A DNA stretch of 38,048 bases from Rhizobium leucaenae USDA 9039. Its GTDB lineage: Bacteria; Pseudomonadota; Alphaproteobacteria; Rhizobiales; Rhizobiaceae. The position numbers and the translations under genes are program-made. The stretch is taken from NCBI RefSeq assembly GCF_000426285.1, contig NZ_AUFB01000035.1, positions 1 to 38,048 of the forward strand, in the 5' to 3' direction. Positions 1-8,187 of this stretch are shown one piece after another; position 1 is the stretch's first letter; each line of letters begins with the position of its first letter. The notes under the pieces are model-generated. The model worked only from the letters and a program-made list of their open reading frames with translations. It was not told where the DNA came from and ran no database searches.

Positions 1-1
1 C

Positions 2-539
2 AACACTGACCTCAACTCTCGCTTCGCCGCCGTGCGCGTCAGGCCCGCGTCCAGGGATTACAAATTGACCGAGCCCCGCGCCGAGGAATGGCTGCTGATC
101 GAATGGCCCGAGGGTGATGCCGAACCACTCAAATACTGGCTCTCCACTCTCCCGGCCGCCGCTTCGCTCGCAAAGCTCGTCAGCACCGCCAAGCTGCGCT
201 GGCGCATCGAGCGCGACTATCAGGAACTCAAACAGGAACTCGGGCTCGGCCACTATGAGGGACGCGGTTGGCGCGGCTTCCATCATCATGCAAGCCTCTG
301 CATTGCCGCTTACGGATTCCTCATCTCCCAAAGGGAGACGATTCCCCCCTCAGCGCCGCCCGAAACCAAAAACCGCCCGCAATCTGGCCTTCCCCAGGGT
401 TATCGACCCCGCGGAGCCCCCGATCCGACCCGAGCGACACGTGTCGAATTCGATCGCCACAATCCGAAGGCACTTGACCGTCGCACTCAGTCGCAACCTC
501 CAGCGATGTCCATGCTGCTCCCGGATGAAGGATCGATAA
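2..539 (+). pseudogene. IS701-like transposase, 3' fragment with frameshift
   Basis: The frame is already open at the window edge, so this is the C-terminal part of a DDE transposase. The block RWRIERDYQELKQELGLGHY, followed by an RGWRGFHHH stretch and AYGFLISQRETIPPS, is typical of IS701-type transposases. In the starting frame the protein reads as far as GYRPRGAP. The remaining family-like C-terminus (IRPERHVSNSIATIRRHLTV, then a CPCC motif) continues in the next frame to a stop at 537-539. This implies a one-base insertion, or equivalent, near 418-421. Without the frame change, translation would run as unrelated sequence to 556. The element is probably inactive. It converges on the glutamate dehydrogenase gene with only 43 bases between them. 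Confidence 0.75.
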
Positions 540-582
540 AATCCACAAATTTGTGACGCAGTAAGACTAGGCAGGCAATTGA

Positions 583-2028
583 TCAGATTCCTATCGCTTC
601 ATAAGCATCGGCGATCTGCCGGATCGACGCGACATAGGCGGCGGTCCGGTAGTCACCGAGTTCCGGTTGCTGTTCGATGAGGTCGGCGATCCGTGTCCAG
701 GTGCTGCGCATGACGTCTTCGAGGCCGGACCGGACGAGGTCGATCTCGGCGCCGCCTTCGAGGAATTCATCGCGGATATCGGCGGGGAATTCCTTGCCGG
801 TCATGCGTTCCAGCGCCATTGCGATGGTCTGGTTGCGCCGCTCGCGCCGGCGCCGTTCCATCAGACCGAAGGGAATATGCGTCAGGTTCTTTACCCACTC
901 GAAGTAGCTGACGACGACACCGCCGGCATTGACGTAAAGATCGGGAAGAACGGTGATCCCTCGGGTGCGAAGCACCTTGTCAGCCTCGAAGGTGATCGGG
1001 CCGTTGGCCGCCTCGACGACCAAATTTGCCTTGATGCGGTCTGCATTGCCCGCATGGATGGCATTCTCCATGGCCGCCGGAATGAGGACGTCGCATGGCT
1101 GCGCAATGCCCGTCATATCGCCGGCAAACGAGGTGGCGTCTTCGAAGCCGAGAATGCTGCCGGTCTTGATATGATGCTGCTTCAGCGCCTCGATCGCAAG
1201 ACCATCGGCGTTGGCGACATAGCCGTCGCGTTCGGCAACAATCGTCACCCGGGCACCGTCTTCTTCAGAGACGAACTTTGCCGCATGGTAGCCGACATTG
1301 CCGAAGCCCTGGACGATGATTGCAGCACCCTTCAGATCGCGCTTGCCGTTCAGGCCGGCAGTGCGCGGATCGCGGAGATAGCTCTGGATGGCGAACTGCA
1401 CGCCTCGGCCGGTTGCCTCGGTGCGGCCGGCAATACCGCCCTTCGACAGCGGCTTGCCGGTGACGCAGGCGCGCGCGTTGATGACATCGGTCGGATTGGC
1501 GCGGCGGAACTCGTCCATCATCCAGGCCATTTCCCGCTCGCCGGTGCCGATGTCGGGTGCCGGGACGTTGACGCCGGGGCCGATCAGGCCGCGCTTGTTG
1601 AGTTCCTGGGTGAAGCGGCGGGTGATGCGCTCGAGCTCCTGCGGCGTCCATTCGCGCGGATCGATCTTTAGCGCGCCCTTCGAGCCGCCGAACGGCACAT
1701 CGACCAGCGAGCATTTGAGCGTCATCAGCGCTGCCAGGGCCTCGACCTCTTCAGCATCGGCATTCGACGCATAGCGAATGCCGCCCTTCACCGGCTCGCA
1801 GTGCTCGCTATGGACCGAGCGCCAGCCGATAAAGCTGTACATGCGACCCCGCAGGCGGACGCCGAACCGAACCGTGTAGGTCGAGTTGCACTGCATGATC
1901 CGCTCCGACAGGCCTTCCGGCAGGTCGAGGAATGTCATGGCATGACGGAAGTTTTGGTCAACGCTATCCAGGAAGCCTGCGGAGCTGGTTTCTCCGGCTT
2001 GCACGTTGCGTTGTGGTATTGCGTTCAC
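583..2028 (-). CDS. gdhA: Glutamate dehydrogenase (Glu/Leu/Phe/Val family)
   Basis: Catalyses oxidative deamination of glutamate to 2-oxoglutarate and NH3, or the reverse. The 481-residue protein has the dimerisation/substrate domain with the catalytic-lysine segments PVKGGIRY and MTLKCSLVDVPFGGSKGAL. A Rossmann domain follows with the dinucleotide loop VQGFGNVGYHAAKF. PAAMENAIHAGNA and VEAANGPIT are typical of the family. The start is GTG: a perfect AAGGAGG lies nine bases upstream and no better ATG is in place. It is the last gene of a co-directional set that includes two PLP transaminases, so it may regenerate 2-oxoglutarate or release the amino nitrogen. Cofactor preference (NAD or NADP) cannot be read safely from sequence alone. 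Confidence 0.92.
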   Translation of the reverse strand: MNAIPQRNVQAGETSSAGFLDSVDQNFRHAMTFLDLPEGLSERIMQCNSTYTVRFGVRLRGRMYSFIGWRSVHSEHCEPVKGGIRYASNADAEEVEALAALMTLKCSLVDVPFGGSKGALKIDPREWTPQELERITRRFTQELNKRGLIGPGVNVPAPDIGTGEREMAWMMDEFRRANPTDVINARACVTGKPLSKGGIAGRTEATGRGVQFAIQSYLRDPRTAGLNGKRDLKGAAIIVQGFGNVGYHAAKFVSEEDGARVTIVAERDGYVANADGLAIEALKQHHIKTGSILGFEDATSFAGDMTGIAQPCDVLIPAAMENAIHAGNADRIKANLVVEAANGPITFEADKVLRTRGITVLPDLYVNAGGVVVSYFEWVKNLTHIPFGLMERRRRERRNQTIAMALERMTGKEFPADIRDEFLEGGAEIDLVRSGLEDVMRSTWTRIADLIEQQPELGDYRTAAYVASIRQIADAYEAIGI

Positions 2029-2072
2029 TGGGGTGTTCCTCCTTGGTGGGAAAGTTTCGGGCCGAAGCTGTG

Positions 2073-2570
2073 TCAGCTCAGCAGAACTCGACGGTCGGCA
2101 TTGCGCACGAGCAGGGCGTAGATCAGTGTGAACAGCCGGCGGGCGGTGTCGTTGTCGATGTTCACTTTCGCTGACAGCCGGCTTTTCAGCAGTTCGGCTG
2201 CCTCGTTATGGACGCCGCGCCGGCCCATATCGATCGCCTCAAGCCGTTCAGGGCCTGGGTGGCGGATGGCGTCGTAGTAGCTCTCACAGATGCGGGTATA
2301 GTCTTTCAGCAATCGGCGGAACGGCGTCAGCGACAGGTAGTGACTGACGACATGCTCGCCATGGGCATCGGCGACATGTAACGCGAGGCGCCCGTCGGCC
2401 GCCGCAATCGTGAGGCGGTATGGCCCGCCATCGTGACCGACCGGAATGAAGGTGTTGGATTCCAAGAGGTCGATAACCGCGAGCGCTTGCTCCCGCTCAA
2501 TTCTCGCGTCCCGGCCAGCGAACGACCGGTCGAGCGATACGTCGCAGAGACGGTACTCGGCGGAGGCCAT
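2073..2570 (-). CDS. UPF0262 family protein
   Basis: A 165-residue protein that I recognise as UPF0262, a family of unknown function largely confined to alphaproteobacteria. Family signatures are YRLCDVSLD near the start, FIPVGHDGGPYRL, HYLSLTPFRRLLKDY, ICESYYDAIR, AIDMGRRGVHNE and DTARRLFTL. No membrane segment or signal peptide is visible. A strong GAGGAGG ribosome site precedes the ATG and overlaps the 3' end of the thiolase gene, 12 bases upstream, so the two are very likely translated from one transcript. In most relatives, as I recall, the gene sits near hisD on the chromosome, so a copy inside a catabolic operon is unusual and may be an extra paralogue. Confidence 0.85.
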   Translation of the reverse strand: MASAEYRLCDVSLDRSFAGRDARIEREQALAVIDLLESNTFIPVGHDGGPYRLTIAAADGRLALHVADAHGEHVVSHYLSLTPFRRLLKDYTRICESYYDAIRHPGPERLEAIDMGRRGVHNEAAELLKSRLSAKVNIDNDTARRLFTLIYALLVRNADRRVLLS

Positions 2571-2582
2571 GGCCCTGCCTCC

Positions 2583-3716
2583 TCACATCGCTTCCACGCA
2601 CATGGCGACACCCATGCCGCCGCCGATGCAGAGCGTTGCCAGACGTTTCCTGGCGCCGCGGCGCTTCATTTCGAAGAGCAGCGTGTTGAGCACGCGGGCG
2701 CCGGAGGCACCGATCGGATGGCCGATGGCGATGGCGCCACCATTGACATTGACGATGCCAGGATCCCAGCCGAGGTCCTTGTTGACCGCGCAGGCCTGCG
2801 CCGCGAAAGCCTCGTTGGCCTCGACCAGCTCGACATCGCCGATCGCCCAGCCGGCTCTGGCCAGCGCCTTGCGCGAAGCCGGGATAGGGCCGGTGCCCAT
2901 GACCTGCGGGTCGACGCCGGCCGTTGCCCAGGAGACGATGCGCGCAAGCGGCTGGATGCCGCGCTTGGAAGCCTGCGCTTCGCTCATCAGCAGGGTGGCG
3001 GCGGCGCCGTCATTGAGGCCGGAGGCGTTGCCGGCGGTGACCGTGCCTTCCTTGTCGAAGGCCGGACGCAGCTTGGTCATCTGGTCGAGCGTTGCGCCGT
3101 GGCGGATATATTCGTCCTGGTCGACGGTGACGTCGCCCTTGCGGCCATTGACGATGAAGGGAATGATCTCGTCGGCGAAACGCCCAGCCTTCTGTGCGGC
3201 CTCGGCCTGGTTCTGCGAGGCGAGTGCGAACGCATCCTGCTCCTCGCGGCTGAGCTGCCACTGACGGGCGACGTTCTCGGCGGTGATGCCCATATGATAA
3301 CCGTAGAAGGCGTCGGTCAGGCCGTCCTTGATCATCGTGTCGATCATCTTGAAGTCGCCCATCTTCATGCCGCCAGCGACGATGATATCCGCATCACCGG
3401 TTGCAATCTGCTGCATGCCGAGCGCGACGGCGCGAAGGCCCGAGCCACAGAGCTGGTTCATGCCCCAGGCGGTCTTTTCCTGTGGGACACCCGCCTTCAT
3501 CGCTGCCTGGCGCGCCGGATTCTGGCCCTCGCCAGCCTGCAGCACCTGGCCGAGGATCACCTCGTCGACTTCACCCGCTTCGACGCCCGCGCGCTCAAGT
3601 ACGCCCTTGATGACGGCAGCACCGAGCTCATGCGCCGGCGTGTTGCCGAAGGCGCCGTTGAAGGATCCGACCGCGGTGCGGCCAGCACTGGCGATGACGA
3701 TCGATGGGATGCTCAT
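2583..3716 (-). CDS. phbA: Acetyl-CoA acetyltransferase (thiolase) with internal deletion
   Basis: Biosynthetic-type thiolase II that interconverts two acetyl-CoA and acetoacetyl-CoA, used in poly-hydroxybutyrate synthesis or acetoacetate breakdown. The nucleophile Cys90 is in MNQLCGSGLRA. GGAIAIGHPIGASGAR carries the catalytic His, and LCIGGGMGVA carries the second Cys. At 377 residues it is 16 shorter than the usual length of about 393. By comparison with remembered PhbA sequences, the gap falls exactly after GGM (residues 115-117): the family segment beginning ESMSMAP and ending GGV is absent, and the protein continues KMGDFKMID. The reading frame is kept. Residue 60 is Gln in VLQAGEGQ, where relatives have Pro. 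The missing segment is the conserved entry to the loop domain, so activity is doubtful. It follows scoA and scoB, which supply acetoacetyl-CoA. Confidence 0.88.
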   Translation of the reverse strand: MSIPSIVIASAGRTAVGSFNGAFGNTPAHELGAAVIKGVLERAGVEAGEVDEVILGQVLQAGEGQNPARQAAMKAGVPQEKTAWGMNQLCGSGLRAVALGMQQIATGDADIIVAGGMKMGDFKMIDTMIKDGLTDAFYGYHMGITAENVARQWQLSREEQDAFALASQNQAEAAQKAGRFADEIIPFIVNGRKGDVTVDQDEYIRHGATLDQMTKLRPAFDKEGTVTAGNASGLNDGAAATLLMSEAQASKRGIQPLARIVSWATAGVDPQVMGTGPIPASRKALARAGWAIGDVELVEANEAFAAQACAVNKDLGWDPGIVNVNGGAIAIGHPIGASGARVLNTLLFEMKRRGARKRLATLCIGGGMGVAMCVEAM

Positions 3717-3786
3717 GGTGGTCTCCTCTATGGTCCTCGCGAAGCCGGCACAGGCCGGCTCCAGCTACTCGGCAAAAGGCTCAGGC

Positions 3787-4416
3787 CTAGTTGACGATGG
3801 TCGCCTCGGTGGCGCTGCGGATCTCGCCGTCGGTGACGCCCTCGGCAAGCTCGACCAGCTTCAGTCCGCCATCGACGACGTCGAGCACACCGAGATTGGT
3901 GATGATCCGATCGACGACGCTTTGTCCGGTCAGCGGCAGGGTGCAGGCCTTCAGCACCTTGGATTCGCCTGATTTGTTGGTGTGGTCCATGACGACCACC
4001 ACCCGCTTCACACCAGCAACCAGATCCATCGCGCCACCCATGCCCTTGACGAGCTTGCCGGGGATCATCCAGTTGGCGAGGTCACCGTTCTCGGCTACCT
4101 CCATCGCGCCCAGGATCGCCATCGCGATCTTGCCGCCGCGGATCATCGCGAAGCTCTGCGCTGAATCGAAGAAGGCGGAATGCGGCAGTGCCGTCACCGT
4201 CTGCTTGCCGGCATTGATCAGATCGGCATCGATCTCACCCTCGGACGGAAAGGGACCGATGCCGAGCAGGCCATTCTCCGACTGCAGCGTCACGTGGACG
4301 CCGTCAGGGATGTAGTTGGCGACCAGCGTCGGGATGCCGATGCCGAGATTGACGTAGGTGCCGTCTTGAAGTTCGCGTGCAGCGCGCGCCGCCATCTGGT
4401 TTCTGTCCCAGGCCAT
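3787..4416 (-). CDS. scoB: 3-oxoacid CoA-transferase subunit B
   Basis: Beta subunit of succinyl-CoA:3-ketoacid (or 3-oxoadipate/acetoacetate) CoA-transferase, which moves CoA between succinyl-CoA and a 3-oxoacid. The 209-residue length fits the family. The catalytic glutamate is Glu47 in TLQSENGLLGIG. Other family blocks are YVNLGIGIPTLVANY, FPSEGEIDADLINAGKQTVT, ILGAMEV and NWMIPGKLVKGMGGAMDLV. The start follows a GGGGAG ribosome site. It lies 16 bases after scoA on the same strand, the standard two-subunit arrangement. The neighbouring thiolase suggests that acetoacetyl-CoA is the product in this operon. Whether the true substrate is acetoacetate or 3-oxoadipate cannot be settled by eye. 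Confidence 0.93.
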   Translation of the reverse strand: MAWDRNQMAARAARELQDGTYVNLGIGIPTLVANYIPDGVHVTLQSENGLLGIGPFPSEGEIDADLINAGKQTVTALPHSAFFDSAQSFAMIRGGKIAMAILGAMEVAENGDLANWMIPGKLVKGMGGAMDLVAGVKRVVVVMDHTNKSGESKVLKACTLPLTGQSVVDRIITNLGVLDVVDGGLKLVELAEGVTDGEIRSATEATIVN

Positions 4417-4432
4417 GTGTTTCTCCCCAGCC

Positions 4433-5131
4433 TCAAGCCGCCGCGCGCGTGGTGCGCTGTTCGATGCGTTTCCCGTGCTGACCCTGGATCAGGCGATGCA
4501 CGTAGATCCCCGGCACATGGATGTGATCGGGATCCAGGCTGCCGACCGGGACGATTTCCTCGACTTCAGCGACACAGATCTTGCCGCATGTGGCGGCCGG
4601 CGGATTGAAGTTGCGGGCCGTCTTGCGGAAGACGAGATTGCCCGAGGTATCCGCCTTCCAGGCCTTGACGATCGACAGGTCGGCGACGATTCCAGTCTCG
4701 AGAACGAAGACCTCTCCATCAAAGACCTTGAGTTCTTTTCCTTTCGCGACGACGGTGCCGACGCCGGTCTTGGTGTAGAAGCCGGCAATGCCGGCGCCGC
4801 CGGCGCGCATGCGCTCGGCAAGTGTTCCCTGGGGGTTGAACTCGAGCTCGAGTTCACCGCTCAGATATTGCCGCATGAACTCGGCGTTCTCACCGACATA
4901 GGACGAGATCATCTTCCGGATCTGCCTGGTCGTCAGCAGCACGCCAAGGCCGAAGTCGTCAACACCGCAATTGTTCGACGCGATTGTCAGGTCCTTGGTG
5001 CCAGCTTTGCGGATCGCATCGATCAACAGCTCCGGAATGCCGCAAAGGCCAAAGCCACCCGCCGCGATGAACATGCCGTCGAACAGCAAGCCCTCAAGTG
5101 CTGACGTCGGATTGTCGAAGATTTTGTTCAT
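4433..5131 (-). CDS. scoA: 3-oxoacid CoA-transferase subunit A
   Basis: Alpha subunit of the 3-oxoacid CoA-transferase, 232 residues, partner of the scoB product. The family glycine loop FIAAGGFGLCGIPELLI lies near the N-terminus, followed by LTIASNNCGVDDFGLGVLL and EFNPQGTLAERMRAGGAGI. I chose the ATG at 5131 because GGGGGAGA lies directly upstream and the protein then begins MNKIFDN, as relatives do. A longer open frame up to 5254 adds 41 residues without family similarity. The 104 bases up to the aldehyde dehydrogenase gene carry no other gene. Co-transcription with scoB is nearly certain from the spacing. Confidence 0.93.
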   Translation of the reverse strand: MNKIFDNPTSALEGLLFDGMFIAAGGFGLCGIPELLIDAIRKAGTKDLTIASNNCGVDDFGLGVLLTTRQIRKMISSYVGENAEFMRQYLSGELELEFNPQGTLAERMRAGGAGIAGFYTKTGVGTVVAKGKELKVFDGEVFVLETGIVADLSIVKAWKADTSGNLVFRKTARNFNPPAATCGKICVAEVEEIVPVGSLDPDHIHVPGIYVHRLIQGQHGKRIEQRTTRAAA

Positions 5132-5235
5132 TCTCCCCCCATCAGGTTCGGCTGTTGCGGCGCCGAGGCGCCGCCTGGATTCATTCACTTGGGTTCGAAA
5201 GTCCGGCAGCGGTATCAAACGGCTGCTAGGTCCCT

Positions 5236-6645
5236 TTACCCACGGTTGATACAAACGACCTTTGGCTGGGTCATCTCTTCATAGGCGAAGCGCACGCCTT
5301 CCCGGCCCATGCTGCCGTATTTGGAGCCGCCGAATGGCATGGCATCGAAGCGGTAGTCTGAGGAGTCGTTGATCATCACGCCGCCAGCTTCGATCCTGGC
5401 TGCGGCGTCAAGTGCGACATTGAGGTTGCTGGTGAAGATGCCGGCGTGCAGGCTGTATTCGGGTTCATTGGCCAGCTCGACCGCTTCATCGAGCGTCTCG
5501 AACGGTGCAAGCATGACCACGGGCGCAAACACTTCTTCGTGCCACAGGCGGCAGGTCACCGGCGTACCTTCCAGCACCGTCGGGTGATAGAGCGACCCTT
5601 CGCGTTTGTGGCCGCAGAGCAACTTCGCGCCGGCGGCGATGGCGTCGTTGACGGCTGCTTCGGTGCGTTGGGCGACCTCCTTGGAGATCATCGGACCGAC
5701 ATCTGTGTCCTCCTTCAGCGGATCGCCGGCCTTGAGTTTGTTCGTCGCCGCCACGAAAGCATCGCGGAAGCGCTCATAAAGCTCGGCCTGGACAAGAACA
5801 CGCTGGGCGCCGATGCAATTCTGACCGGCTGCCCAGAAGGCGCCGGAGACGCATCCTTCAACCGCCTTGTCGAAGTCGCAGTCGTTCATGACGATGACCG
5901 GCGCATTGCCGCCAAGCTCCATCGCGAGTTTCTTAAGGCCCGCCTTGCGGCTGATCGCTTCTCCGGTAGCGAAGCCGCCGGTAAACGACACCATGCGAAC
6001 CTCACGCGCGGAGACGAGAGCCGAGACGATCTCGCGATCGCCGTGAACGACGGTGATGATCTCGGGTGGCAAGCCCGCTTCCACCAAGGCTTCGACAAGC
6101 TTGATCGAGGAGAACGGCGTCAGGTTTGACGGTTTCAGCAGAACCGCATTGCCGCCGGCAATCGCCGGACCGAGCTTGTGCGCGACCAGGTTCAGCGGAT
6201 CGTTGTAAGGTGTAATGGCGGTGATGATCCCGAGCGGCTCGCGGGTGAACCAGCCCTGACGCTGTTCCGAGCCGACATAGGCATCGAACGGTACGATCTC
6301 ACCGGCATTGCGCTTTGCCTCCTCGGCAGAGAGCTTTAACGTATTGACGCAACGAAGCACTTCCTTGCGCGCCTGGACGATCGTCTTGCCGGCTTCGCGC
6401 ACGATGGTTTCGGCAAATGCTTCACGGGGGCTCTCGATGATCCGCGCAGCTCCTTCGAGGATGCGCGCGCGCTCATGTCTCGGCAGCCTGGCTGAAAGCT
6501 CTGCGCCGCGACGGGCGCGGGCCAGAAGTTCGTTAATTTCGCTCGCATCCGTGGCGTCAATCGTCCCGAGGACAGACCCGTCATAAGGGCTGTAAACAGT
6601 GATCGGCGCCAGACTGGTGGTGATATGAAGTTTGGCAACGGTCAT
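5236..6645 (-). CDS. Aldehyde dehydrogenase family protein
   Basis: NAD(P)-dependent oxidation of an aldehyde to its acid. The 469-residue enzyme has the full catalytic set: Asn149 region in TPYNDPLN, the general-base Glu243 in MELGGNAP, and nucleophile Cys277 in AAGQNCIGAQR. The usual FTGS turn is FTGG here. The C-terminus GGSKYGSMGREGVRFAYEEM resembles semialdehyde and non-phosphorylating glyceraldehyde-3-phosphate dehydrogenase relatives. The start at 6645 follows AGAGGAAG; the open frame extends 11 codons further, without a ribosome site. It lies downstream of a class III aminotransferase, so oxidation of the semialdehyde that enzyme would release is the natural role. From memory it resembles y4uC of strain NGR234, next to aminotransferase y4uB there too. 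The exact substrate is unknown. Confidence 0.9.
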   Translation of the reverse strand: MTVAKLHITTSLAPITVYSPYDGSVLGTIDATDASEINELLARARRGAELSARLPRHERARILEGAARIIESPREAFAETIVREAGKTIVQARKEVLRCVNTLKLSAEEAKRNAGEIVPFDAYVGSEQRQGWFTREPLGIITAITPYNDPLNLVAHKLGPAIAGGNAVLLKPSNLTPFSSIKLVEALVEAGLPPEIITVVHGDREIVSALVSAREVRMVSFTGGFATGEAISRKAGLKKLAMELGGNAPVIVMNDCDFDKAVEGCVSGAFWAAGQNCIGAQRVLVQAELYERFRDAFVAATNKLKAGDPLKEDTDVGPMISKEVAQRTEAAVNDAIAAGAKLLCGHKREGSLYHPTVLEGTPVTCRLWHEEVFAPVVMLAPFETLDEAVELANEPEYSLHAGIFTSNLNVALDAAARIEAGGVMINDSSDYRFDAMPFGGSKYGSMGREGVRFAYEEMTQPKVVCINRG

Positions 6646-6783
6646 AGGCCGGCTTCCTCTTGCGTGATGATGCGCCACCTGCGCGGCGGCTGAGTTGGTC
6701 GGTCAGGGCAAGGAGAGGTCCCTGCCCTGTTCTCGTTTCCATGACTGCATTGGTTGCGGTAGGAGCGACCGACCGCTTGGCGG

Positions 6784-8187
6784 TCAGATTTTCTGACCGT
6801 TCAGAACCAGGTCATCGATGACGCAGCGTACTGCCTTTTCCGCGATCGAGACGATCTCGTCGATCTCCGCCTTGGTGGTGACGAGCGGCGGCGCGAAGCC
6901 GAGGATGTCGCCATGCGGCATGGCGCGGGCGATGAGGCCCCGGTCTCGAGCAGCCTTGGAGACGCGGGCACCGACCTTCAGCGACGGATCAAACCTGGTC
7001 TTGTTCTCACGGTCGGCAACGAATTCAATCGCGCCCATCAGGCCAACACCACGCACTTCACCGACGATCGGCAGCTGCGCGAACTTCTCCTTGAGCTGGG
7101 CCTGGAAATAGGCACCGACTTCGCGGGCATTGCCGGGCAGGTCTTCCTTTTCGACGATGTCGAGCACCGCGTTTGCGGCGGCCGCACCGATCGGGTGCCC
7201 GGAATAGGTATAGCCATGCGAGAAGGCGCCGACCTTGTCAGCTCCCTCTTCCATGACCTTGTAGACCTTCTCGCCCACGATCGAAGCCGATAGCGGAAAG
7301 TAGGCCGAGGTCAGGCCCTTGGCGACCGTGATCAGGTCGGGTTCGATGCCGTAGTGCTGCGAACCGAACATCGAGCCGGTGCGGCCGAAGCCGGTGATCA
7401 CCTCGTCGGCGATCAGCAGCACGTCGTGCTTCTTCAGCACCGCCTGGATTGCTTCCCAATAGCCTTCCGGCGGTGGCGTGATGCCACCGGTGCCAAGCAC
7501 CGGCTCGGCGATGAAAGCGCCGACATTGTCCGGTCCAAGCGTCTCGATCATCTCGTCGAGCTCGGCGGCGCGACGGGCCGAGAATTCGCGTTCGGTCTCG
7601 CCGGGGTTGGCGCCCCAATAGTGATGCGGAACACCGGCGTGATCGATCTGCGGGAGCGGCAGATCCATATGGTCGTGATAGAAGCTCATGCCGGTCATCG
7701 AGCCGGAGACGACGCTACAGCCATGATAGCCGCGTTCACGCGAAATGATCTTCTTCTTCGTCGGCTTGCCACGCAGATTGTTGTAGTACCAGACGAGCTT
7801 GGCCTGGGTCTCGTTGGCGTCCGAACCGGACATGCCGTAGAACACCTTGCTCATCTTGCCGGGCGCCATCTTGACGAGGCGGTCGGAGAGGATAGCCAAC
7901 TCATCGGTCGTGTGCGCGGCATAGGAATGATAATAGGCCAGGCGATAGGCCTGACGAGAGATCGCCTCGGCAACCTCGGTGCGGCCATAGCCGACATTGA
8001 CGCAGTAGAGACCGGCAAAACCGTCGATCAGCTGGTTGCCGTGCGCATCCTGGATGCGGATTCCCTTGCCGGTCTCCACGATCGTCGGTTCGCCGAGCTT
8101 GCCGGTCGCAAAGTCCTTCAACTGGGTGAAGGGATGCAGGACCGAGTTACGATCTTTCTCAGCGATGTCTTTGATGTTGATGGTCAT
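6784..8187 (-). CDS. Class III PLP-dependent aminotransferase (omega-amino acid type)
   Basis: Transfers an amino group, probably from an omega- or beta-amino acid or diamine to pyruvate or 2-oxoglutarate, leaving a semialdehyde. The 467-residue protein has the fold-type I signatures: GMSGSDANETQAKLVWYY for phosphate binding, RGYHG, the acidic pair in LLIADEVITGFGRTG with Asp261, and the PLP lysine Lys290 in ITVAKGLTSAYFPLSA. This resembles the gamma-aminobutyrate/putrescine-pyruvate group (SpuC-like, and y4uB of NGR234 from memory). The start has AAGGGG upstream. It lies 138 bases before the aldehyde dehydrogenase gene, a classical transaminase-dehydrogenase pair. A 410-base gap upstream suggests its own promoter. 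Confidence 0.9.
   Translation of the reverse strand: MTINIKDIAEKDRNSVLHPFTQLKDFATGKLGEPTIVETGKGIRIQDAHGNQLIDGFAGLYCVNVGYGRTEVAEAISRQAYRLAYYHSYAAHTTDELAILSDRLVKMAPGKMSKVFYGMSGSDANETQAKLVWYYNNLRGKPTKKKIISRERGYHGCSVVSGSMTGMSFYHDHMDLPLPQIDHAGVPHHYWGANPGETEREFSARRAAELDEMIETLGPDNVGAFIAEPVLGTGGITPPPEGYWEAIQAVLKKHDVLLIADEVITGFGRTGSMFGSQHYGIEPDLITVAKGLTSAYFPLSASIVGEKVYKVMEEGADKVGAFSHGYTYSGHPIGAAAANAVLDIVEKEDLPGNAREVGAYFQAQLKEKFAQLPIVGEVRGVGLMGAIEFVADRENKTRFDPSLKVGARVSKAARDRGLIARAMPHGDILGFAPPLVTTKAEIDEIVSIAEKAVRCVIDDLVLNGQKI

Noticed and set aside
667..1671. Long plus-strand open frame of 334 codons opposite gdhA
   Set aside because: It is the antisense of a well-recognised high-GC gene and shows no family motif; a composition artefact.
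2433..3794. Long plus-strand open frame of 453 codons opposite the thiolase and UPF0262 genes
   Set aside because: It spans two recognisable minus-strand genes and has no conserved motif, so it is a shadow frame.
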